Source: Trebouxia sp. TZW2008 (taxonomy: Eukaryota; Chlorophyta; Trebouxiophyceae; Trebouxiales; Trebouxiaceae). From it: a stretch of DNA of 64,000 bases. Under the pieces are notes generated by a model. It had not been told where the DNA came from and ran no database searches. It was given only the letters and a program-made list of their open reading frames with translations. The stretch lies in the NCBI GenBank assembly GCA_002118135.1, contig BDIU01000399.1, positions 292,142 through 356,141 of the forward strand, read 5' to 3'. Both the position numbers and the translations under genes were made by a program. Within the stretch, counting starts at the first letter, position 1. Each line of letters begins with the position of its first letter. Of this stretch, positions 55,908 to 64,000 are shown in pieces.

Positions 55908-58900
55908 ATGGCGCAAAGACAGGCACTCACAAGACACTTGCCGGCGGAAGTGCATCAGCGACAAGGGAACGACCTGACGGTAAACGTAAGGACTCACGAG
56001 ACAGTTGGCGGTCTGGTATCTTGCCGTGCCGCTCGAAAGCGTAGCAGACAGCACATTCAAAGCACTTCGGGACACGGCCGTCGTCCGTCCGTCTCCTGCA
56101 GGTTCGGCAACCAGCTGGATCAGGTACTGACATCCCGCCAAGGCTGGCTTGTCCACCAACGCAAAGCTATGGTCCAATTGCAATTTGTTTTGATGATTGG
56201 TCCCACAGGGTCAATGGCAGGCAGAAAGAGACGTGCCTGACGTGAAGTTTTCCAGTGAGATCAGCTTGAGTTCATACACCCCCACACTTCAGCACGACTC
56301 TTCACCTCAAACTGCGCCACACACTGAGCAGGTCAGCTTTTGTGCATGTGTATCACATGTAGATATCATAAATCTTCTGCACAGCCAAGTATTCACAATG
56401 TGGCGCTTTTGTCCACAGGCAGGATTCAACTGGAGAGAACAGTGGTATCCAGTGGCTGTGGTGCAAGACCTGGATCCCAGCAGACCCCATGCAACAAAAC
56501 TTCTTGGTAAGCACAGATTCACCTGATAGACTGTCCAAATTTGGGAGTGTTTTGATGTGAGACATGAGCCTATGATATGGTTGCAGGTGATGACTTTGTC
56601 CTCATGCGTGATGCAAATCAAGTTTGGCGCTGCCTTGAGGACAAATGCTCTCACAGGCAAGCATTTTATAAAGGGTTCCGTCAGATAAAGACTGTTTGCG
56701 ACGTTTTACTCTACACCCATTAGTTTGCCCTTCTCTAAATTTGAGAGGCAGAATTGAGGGGCTGTACTGATCTTGAGTTCATGACCTTAGGCTTGCAGCT
56801 TTTCTTGCTCAATATGTGGTGCCTCCTGATTCCTGAGTTGCTGAATCTACTGCCTGTCACACTGATTAGCTATGACCGCTTCTCAGGTTGGCACCACTTT
56901 CTCAAGGGCGTATTGAACCATCAGATTCGACGCTGATGTGTTCCTACCATGGCTGGCGCTTCAATGGTGAAGGGCATGCTGTCAGCATCCCTCAGGCTCA
57001 CTACCACAGCCCTGCATCAGAGCAAGCTGCGTGTAACAGCAATAGATCTTGTGTCAAAAGCTTCCCCACAACGGTATGCCCATGCTTGCTTGCAGCAATG
57101 CCTGCAATTTTGTACTGTCTAACGTGCTTTTTGTGATCCACTTGTGCATAGAGTGCTCTCATTTCTGCTGGCTGTTTGGCATATCAGACGATTGGGACCA
57201 ATTTCAGCAAATGCTCTCATTGCTGCTAGCTCTTTCGCATATCAAATGGGAAGCGCACTCAATGCTGAGTACTTTCACCTTCGCTAGCTGTGGCATATCA
57301 GGTGCTTGTTGCAACAGACTAGTTTCTCTTCAGGTGTGTGAAGGCTTACTGTTTATATGGCCAATATCTGGTCCAGAAGCATTCATACATAGCTCCGCTG
57401 TTCAGCCTGCTGGAAGTCAAGTCACTGACCAAATTGCCCCAGGTAATGCTTGACGCTGATACGTCATTGTGCTTCAACGTTGCTGTTACTGTTGCATTGT
57501 CTCTGTATTGACCACTGTTTTGCTTTGTCCACTGCAAGCTGCATGTGGCGTCATAATGCTGGTATGAGTCCTGAAATCTCTGGCACTGCCAGATATTTGT
57601 GAGACTGCTATCTCAAGGTGTTGTGACATGCCTGCAGAAGACGTGACCTTTCAGCACACCATGCATTTCCAGCGAGACTTCCCTGTACCATACGACATTG
57701 TAGTGGAGAACATCGGTGATCAGTCACATGTACCCTTTGCTCATCATGGCGTAGCAGGAAGCAGGTATGCCCACATCTGGTTTGACACAGATAGTCTCAG
57801 TACTCAACCTCGTGTGTCACCAACGTGCTTGCTTGTGCACCATACAATTGCAAGATTGTACTTTTGCATCAGGTGGTAGTCAAGCAAAGGAGCCTTGAGT
57901 GCTTGTCTGCATCAGTCACTAGCAGCAACACGCTGCCAGATCAGAATTGTCACCTGACCTTCCATGCTGTGCTGTTGACTGCTTGCACATGGCACAAGAC
58001 AATTGTGAGCTAATCAGGAAAAACGCTTCGCTCAAGGCAGCCATTGATGCAAGCTGACAGAGCTGATGCGCTGCAGAACATCAGACTGGGCCAATCATTT
58101 CAAGCTGAGCGCAGTGAACAAAGATCTCAAGCTGACTGATGGCTACACGTATGACCTGGAGTGGAGCCCATCTGGCTTCAAAGCCCCCTCGTTGCAGCAT
58201 GTTGCATTTACTGCGCCCAGTCTCATTGAGTAAGCAATTCTCATAACTGCCTACATTTGCATTCATGGCTGTGATGTTTGCCCTGATTCAAGATGGTCTA
58301 TCTGCACAGTCTATGCAATGCATTGCAGAGGCTTATTAAGGAAGTGTCGCTGTGATGCTGCAGCGTTGAAGTTGTCTAACCTATGTGTCTGACAGACATG
58401 TTGTAGCAAGTGCGTCTGACTTGCTTTGCATATCACGCTGCATCTTGGCGTCACAGCCCGCCACTGACAGCGTGTCAAAACAACATACTGACGGGGTCCT
58501 GCGCATTTCAGATATGTCACGCCTGATGTGAACAAGGGCAAGCCCAGCACTGTATGGTTCTACATTACTCCCTTGGATCAGCACAACTGCCGGGTGTTCA
58601 GCCACTCCGTGGGTTGCGACCCCATTCCCAAGCCCATCTCCTGGCTGCTGGCCAAGCGACCTAGATGGATTGATCACCTTGTCTTGAATCAGGTTTGTGC
58701 ATGCGCCTTGCTGCAGATTTGAAACTACTGCATTCTAAGGAGTATATGTAAGCTCCTTGCTGTAGTCATGTATCACCTTGAAAAGATTTTTTCACACTCC
58801 TGGAGGCACTCTTGTAACGAGTAGCTGCCGCTTCTACCCTGTCCTGGCTGCTTGTGTTGGCATCACATGTGGTGGTGGCAATTGTGGCGTTTGACCAACC

Positions 58901-60439
58901 AGATTCTGCTGCTATGCAAGTGGTCATAAATGGTCTATATGGCTGCCAAGGCGTCTGCAGCATCACACTTGTGACTCACCTGATTGTGAGTTGCACCATG
59001 GGCACTGTGATGTGATTGCAAGCTGCCACTTTTTCAATGATGATGCTATTGCATGGAAATTTTCATGCAGGTCTTTGACGGAGACATGGCATACTTGCAC
59101 CAGACTGGTGTCATTGCCAAGAACCAGCATAGCTCCTTGGACAGATGGACCCGTGACTACTTTCTTGCGTCAGAAGCGGACAGGTACATCACTTGCCCTG
59201 CGGCCCTGCTTGAGAAAAACAAGCGCAGACTCAATCAATCATCGTGCGTGGAGCAGCAGATGGAGCAGTAGTCTTCACCCGATACATGGCAACTCAGATA
59301 TCACAAAATTCTTGATTGTTACTTGTCACCAAAAAGTGAGGCTGTTCCTTCTGAGGTTGTGTACCAGCAGCAAAGGTGAACATTGTAATTTGCTTGGCAA
59401 TACACCAAATGCAGTGGCTGCTTTGTGACTCTGTGCTTCTGCAGCAACAGCAAGTCCAAAAGCAGGACTTTCACAGTTGTCTGTGCCACCTAGTATTCAG
59501 CATTCAATGGGCTGTAATGAATGCTTGTGCCAGTGTTGCCCTAAGTCAAACATCAAGGAGTGAGGTTTCAATCAGGAAGGGCAGACGTTTCTGGACTGTT
59601 CACTGCGTTCATTCATCCTGTCACTCAGCCAATATGCATCTTGCAGCGTGCCCACTGTTCTGTGACCTAGGAAGGGTGGCAACTGTGTCACGGAGGCACA
59701 CTTATCTATGCATTTATTGTCATCTCTACCCACAGATATGATGATATCCACACAAGCAAAAGAATGCTATGCACGTGCAGGAGTGTGACAGCTTGGCGCA
59801 AGTGGTACCATGGGCCTAGAGGTCAGGGCGGCCCTTTCAAGGCTGAAGGAGCTGCGCTAGTGCCACCAAACCGCTTAAGGCGGGAGGACATCCTGGACCG
59901 CTATGCTCAGCACGTCAAGTCATGCCCTTCATGCACCAAGGTGTGCTGCATTTGCTGCAAGGTCTTCATGTCTGCTCAGACTGCGTGGCAGACCAAAGAT
60001 GACTGAATTTGTGCCCAACACTCATCAGCAGAAGATGATGCTGAGCAGTGAGGGCTGTAGGCTATTTTGGTGATCCAGGTCGTGGTTGCATGCGGCTGCC
60101 TGTATGCAGTCTGTGCGCTTGTGGGGATTTCTCATGTTGCAATGCTTTTGGCGTGCCTCATTGCAAGCGAGGCGCCACAAACATTTCCAACACAAGTGGC
60201 ATGTTTACATGCCTGTGCAGGCATTGAACAGCGTCCGCACAGGTCAGCAGGTGCTCAAAGCTGCAGCTGCTGCCTTGTTTCTGCTGTTGGCAGCTCAGCT
60301 GGGACAGGGGACAGCCCCAGTGTCTTGGACAACTGCAGCAGCGGCATCAGCCTCCATTGCAGCTATTGCTCTGTCCAGTGTACTCAGTGGTTTGGAAAAG
60401 AAGTTCACATATGAGAACTATGACCATGCAAGGTCGTGA
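55908..60439 (+). CDS. Pheophorbide a oxygenase / TIC55-type Rieske oxygenase
   Basis: Plastid Rieske mono-oxygenase of the PAO/PTC52/TIC55 group, acting on chlorophyll-derived or related substrates with ferredoxin as donor. Twelve exons join in phase: 55908-56123, 56209-56331, 56419-56506, 56587-56656, 56887-57073, 57334-57442, 57638-57764, 58077-58229, 58512-58692, 59071-59183, 59781-59940, 60221-60439, giving 581 aa. About 100 N-terminal residues resemble a transit peptide. Rieske ligands are C163-x-H165 (CSHRLAP) and C184-x2-H187 (CSYHGW). Mononuclear iron ligands are D292, H295, H300 (GDQSHVPFAHHG). A CxxC (C504-C507) and two C-terminal membrane helices are group-typical. Intron 4 starts with GC (56657). 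Which member it is cannot be decided by eye. Confidence 0.92.
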
Positions 60440-61383
60440 ACATGCAAGAATGTGAAAGTCAGGCTTTGGCTGCTGGCTTGAGATGGTAAACCAAGTTGAG
60501 ATCTTGAGCTGAAACATGGTTGTAGCAAAATTGTGGAAGTGTCCAACATGATAACGAGTAAAGTACATCAAATGGAGTCCTGAGAATTGAGTCTGACTGT
60601 CTGCAATGTCAATAAAAGTAGCAATTTGCTGGTGAAACGCTAGATCACTACCTTGTTCTTCCTTGAGAGCTTGCTTTGCTGAGTTTGCCAGCAATACACA
60701 GGGCAGAATGTAGAAGAGTATAGGGTTGGGTGTGTAGTGCAAGTCAGATCGGTTGCTATCAGCTTCCTTGCTGCCTGAAAGTTCCTGTGTGAAAGATTCC
60801 AGCCATGTCAATGTTTATTGACTGCCCACTTGAAGCTGTGCACTACAGAGTCACAATTGCCTGCTGACGCTGTTGTGATTGTAAAGAATCTGCAGATTGC
60901 AGGTGAAAGGCAGGCCTGTCTCTCTTCTTCCCTCTGCCTTGCATGCTGCGTGTGCACCAAGCGCAGCCTTGCTGCTGTGACATGCATACGAATCTGCCTA
61001 TGCATGTGCTGTCTGACATTTGGGCAGATTTAATCAGTCTTAGTAGCTGGTCAGTCAGGTCATGGCTTGCTGCTTAACAATCTTGTCTACTGGTGGTAGT
61101 ATTTGTGACAATTGCTGCAGAGATGCATGCATGAATGCTGCGCTTGATGGGCACGGTGATTAGACCCCAGCATGTTTGCCTGCTGACCACCTTCGTTGCA
61201 GGTCACCATGATTCTGCACTTTGTTCTCGAGAGTGCTTTCCTGAAGGCTTGGGGATCATTTTGTCCCTAGCGGTCAAGGAGACAGAAAGCATTGAACGGT
61301 GGTTGCCCTTTCAACATTACCCGCAGCACGAGTGGAGCGCACAGGCAACTGATCCCGCATCGCTTGGCATTTGTGATACAACC
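60440..61383. other. Intergenic region
   Basis: Between the oxygenase and the LEA-like gene. A 154-codon minus-strand frame (60347-60811) overlaps the oxygenase 3' end and lacks recognisable features. The last 120 bp before 61384 are CpG-rich and probably promoter or leader. Confidence 0.4.
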
Positions 61384-61925
61384 ATGTCACAGCAACAGAT
61401 TCAGCAGAAGGCTGACCAAGCAAAGCAGAAATCGCAGGCTTTCTCGACGACCATCTACAATACCTCTTTTGAGGTCGTCGACGCGGCAACTGCAATCTTG
61501 TACTACGTTGTTGGCGCCTCCTACGGCGTGTTCTTGGGCGCTCTGAGCTTGTTCGATGACCCCAAACTGAAGAAGGAGGCAAAGGATACCGTTAACGGAG
61601 TGAAGAACGATCTGCAAGATGGAGCCTATGACATCAAGGCCAGGTGAGCAAGCGACAGGCTGACACTCCGGAACAAAAAGCGCAAGTTAATTTAACAGAC
61701 GCCGCATGGACGATTTGCAGGGTCGCCAACTCAGTAGGACCAGCGGTTGACGATGCAAAGGCCAGGGCAACCGGAGCATCAAAGCAGGCGCAGGGTTTTG
61801 CTTCAGACGTCTCCAAGCAGGGTCAGGCCAGGGCAGGAGACCTCAAGAAGCAGGCAGTGTCTCAGGGCCAGCAAGCTCAGGGCCAGTTCAAGCAAACAGC
61901 TCAGGCTAACGGTATCAGGGCATAA
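61384..61925 (+). CDS. Small LEA-like protein with a hydrophobic segment
   Basis: Two exons, 61384-61643 and 61721-61925, join in phase to 154 aa. The N-terminus is Gln/Lys-rich and hydrophilic (SQQQIQQKADQAKQKSQAF). Residues about 30-60 are hydrophobic and small-residue-rich (AAATAILYYVVGASYGVF-like), suggesting membrane or lipid-surface contact. The C-terminal half has LEA-type amphipathic segments rich in Lys, Ala, Gln and Asp (ASKQAQGFASDVSKQGQARA). Such architecture fits stress-protective or lipid-droplet surface proteins, but no family was recognised. The start is the first ATG of the open frame, in an ACC ATG context. Codons are GC-rich at third positions, hinting at high expression. 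Confidence 0.7.
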
Positions 61926-63219
61926 GCAGATTTCATCAGCTCACCTACTTACGTTCAGGGTCACATAAACAGTAGGATGGGTTGTGCCAATAGGTGGCAC
62001 AAACTCATGTCAATGCTGAGTTGTTTTGCATGTCTGCTGGAGTGCTACAGCTTGTGTACCATTAGGATTTTAGCTAGGTTCCCAGTATTATCTCTGATTT
62101 AGTTGTAGTGTAGCCGCGGTGTTTCTTTGTAGCTGATACTGTATGGCACTACATTTATTCATTAGCGTGGTCTGGTTACAAACAGCGCTCTGGGTTGTGG
62201 CATTTAGGCAAGACAATTCTGTAGTGGCCACATCTCTGGGCCAGCTTTTTTGCTGGCCAAAGTGTACTGTACGTCATGAACAAAAGTTTTAGAAAATCAA
62301 AAGTTCAGGAGTGTGGTACACATATGGGTTGTGTAAGATTCACAGTACTTTTGACGTTGCTGCTGTGACCTGGAACTTCAATGCTGAGTTGGAATTGTAG
62401 GTTCAATTGCTATTGACAACAGAACATGTCACACAAGACCAGGGTTGCCAGGTAAAACTAGCTGTGGCAATGACTTGTGCATATGCATGCATGCCTAAAT
62501 GTCAATACCCATCAAGTACCTAGACATGAACACGCGATCCATTTGATGGCATTGCCCTCATGCCGATGCTTCTGCTGTTTGGTGACGCATGTCTAACTCA
62601 CATAAGTGCATGCTGACACACGTTGCATTTTGTTGCTCGATTTGCCAGCACCTCATGCACAGTGTCATGGGCTGAGTCAAGGTGGACAAGGAGGCAGAAT
62701 TCCGAACTGCATTGCTGCGCAAACTCTGGAACAATGTTGACAGAACGTAGGGTGAGATGGCAAGCAGTCCAAGCCAGCATTTCTTTATTGGTAAATGGTA
62801 TAAAACCAAGTTCAATTCTGCACCTACACAATTCATAATATTCACAACTAGGCTAAAGCTGTGCATGCTGTGTCTAAAAACAAATGGCTAGCTAAGAGAA
62901 GTACATAAGACTGCAGCTGCAAGCAGTGACATTCACCAGGTTTGAGAAAAGGTCCAGCGATTGAAGCCCACGTTGCTGCAGGTTGTCAATAAGTCAACTG
63001 GAACAGCAACTCCGCAACATACATACACACAACAGCATTGCAGGAAGATTGCATCATCAATCCAGACCAACAAAAACCAACTCAGCAAAACCACACAGAC
63101 ATGTACGCTCAAAATCCGAACAAGCTAGGCCACATTTTAGAGACAGACTGTCTCTGCTCGACACCACAGGCATGTGACAGCAGAAACTTTATTTGACACA
63201 ATGAAGAAATGGCAACATC
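61926..63219. other. Convergent intergenic region
   Basis: 3' untranslated region of the LEA-like gene, with a TGTAA near 62334, then spacer to the carotenoid oxygenase stop. No gene seen. Confidence 0.4.
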
Positions 63220-64000
63220 TCAGAGAGACACTGCTTGTGTTTGAAACTGTTCCTCGCTCATGTGATAGCAGTGGAAGCCAGCAGGACACCTCTCAGGGAG
63301 CTGAACTCGAGCTACAGGTTCATCACTCATTGATTTTGCGTTGTACACTTGCATCTCAGAGGCACCACTGCTGGAGTCCTGTGTGAATGTCACCAGATGG
63401 CCATCATCCTCTCCTGCAGCAAACAGGTTCATTATTCATCATCTTTGCATTGAAGACTCGAATTGCAGTTGCACAGGTTTTGAAGTCCTGGGTGAAAGTG
63501 ACCAACCGGCCATCATCTTCTCCTGTAGCAAACACCCTGCGAGTTCCAAAAGGAGAGCGCTGCAAGCAAAGCTAGCAACAGACAGCATAGAAGGCTTGAA
63601 TGCATGCAACAAGCAAGCAGAGCGTGATGACTGCACACGCAGTTTTCATTTGCTGTTAATTTTGATAGCATGAATCTGCTATGGCGATGCCTGACTCATG
63701 GCAATCATGCTGCAAACATACCATGAGTGCTCAAGACTGCCAGAAGCCTGAACAGATCAAGTGCTTATGTATAGCTTCTGCTGCGACTGGCAAGACTGAG
63801 CAACATCAGGCATTGCATACTGACTGCATGATTCCCTCACACAAACATTGCATGATGACCTCGCCACAGCAAAGACGGCATCTCATCACATGCAGCAAAG
63901 GCAAAACAAGACAGACAAGACAAGACAAGACAAGACAAGACAAGACAAGACAGGGCAGGGCAGGGCAGGGCAGGGCAGGGCAGGGCAGGGCAGGGCAGGG
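63220..64000 (-). CDS. Carotenoid cleavage dioxygenase, C-terminal part
   Basis: Only the 3' end lies in the window. The terminal exon (about 63220-63410) reads GEDDGHLVTFTQDSSSGASE, then PVARVQLPERCPAGFHCYHM and stops after QTQAVSL. This matches the end of carotenoid cleavage or epoxycarotenoid dioxygenases (EDDGxLxxFxxD, then PxRxPxGFH). The His of GFH is the fourth ligand of the non-haem iron. A second, more 5' copy of the same exon (63424-63566) reads RSPFGTRRVFATGEDDGRLV and diverges after NNEPV. These enzymes cleave carotenoids to apocarotenoids. The duplication shifts frame, so a full-length enzyme needs the downstream acceptor to be used. Upstream exons lie beyond the window. Confidence 0.8.
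63315..63532 (-). repeat. 109-bp tandem duplication over the last oxygenase exon acceptor
   Basis: The border TTTGCTACAG|GAGAAGATGA (acceptor near 63522) recurs as TTTGCTGCAG|GAGAGGATGA 109 bp downstream. Both copies end in AATGAACCTGT or GATGAACCTGT. Because 109 is not a multiple of three, reading through copy 1 reaches a stop (NNEPVCCRRG*). Confidence 0.85.
63908..64000. repeat. Compound pentanucleotide microsatellite
   Basis: About eight AAGAC units run into about eleven AGGGC units, up to the window edge. One C-to-G and A-to-G change separates the two halves, so the second probably arose from the first. Probably intronic to the carotenoid oxygenase gene. It does not match any known telomere unit. 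Confidence 0.9.

Noticed and set aside
58021..58060. Extra exon reading RKNASLKAAIDAS in the Rieske oxygenase
   Set aside because: It runs into a stop and breaks phase; the acceptor at 58076 restores the frame directly from exon 7.
60347..60811. 154-codon minus-strand open frame
   Set aside because: It overlaps the last oxygenase exon in antisense, has no recognisable motif and no CpG-rich start region; probably chance.
63908..64000. Telomere repeat at the window edge
   Set aside because: The five-base units AAGAC and AGGGC match no known plant or algal telomere (TTTAGGG, TTAGGG or TTTTAGGG); simple microsatellite.

Overview
This window is nuclear DNA from a green alga, most likely a trebouxiophyte-like chlorophyte. 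The genes are dense and intron-rich. The families present (pheophorbide-a-oxygenase-like Rieske protein, green-algal P3A proton pump, plastid-type ferredoxin/metallo-beta-lactamase protein, carotenoid oxygenase, a two-cistron REX1 locus) point to Chlorophyta; the class is an inference. Most multi-exon genes could be rebuilt exon by exon with matching phases. Nothing suggests a prokaryotic segment, CRISPR array, rRNA or tRNA.

Layout. 1-1.3 kb: minus-strand coiled-coil gene leaving the left edge. 1.5-9.0 kb (+): argininosuccinate lyase, swollen by tandem arrays of dead exon copies. 9.7-11.4 kb (-): cathepsin X/Z-type cysteine peptidase. 12.2-13.7 kb (-): paired zinc-ribbon protein. 14.1-15.2 kb (+): TFIIH subunit TFB5 (REX1-S) followed 21 nt later by REX1-B. 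17.2-26.7 kb (+): plasma-membrane proton ATPase in 17 exons. 27.8-29.3 kb (-): secretory-pathway glycosyltransferase-like protein. 29.5-30.1 kb (+): tentative small gene. 30.4-34.4 kb (-): spliceosomal MFAP1. 34.7-36.9 kb (+): ferredoxin/MBL-fold protein. 37.6-47.6 kb (-): nuclear cap-binding protein CBP80. 48.3-51.7 kb (+): class 3 lipase. 52.5-55.3 kb (+): CCDC6-like coiled-coil protein. 55.9-60.4 kb (+): PAO/TIC55-like Rieske oxygenase. 61.4-61.9 kb (+): small LEA-like protein. 63.2-64 kb (-): C-terminus of a carotenoid cleavage dioxygenase, then a compound microsatellite at the right edge.

The genes do not form one pathway. Most start from short, CpG-rich, often divergent promoters, while gene bodies and introns look poor in CpG and rich in TpG/CpA. 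That pattern suggests CpG methylation with protected promoters.

The most striking signal is structural. Introns repeatedly contain decayed tandem copies of the adjoining splice site plus flanking exon. This occurs in argininosuccinate lyase (four arrays), CBP80 (five places), the proton ATPase (at least two), the lipase, and the terminal exon of the carotenoid oxygenase. Other notable features are a roughly 175-bp TA-flanked inverted-repeat element in introns of four genes, four GC-AG introns, and the two-cistron REX1 locus with a start-codon layout that favours leaky scanning.
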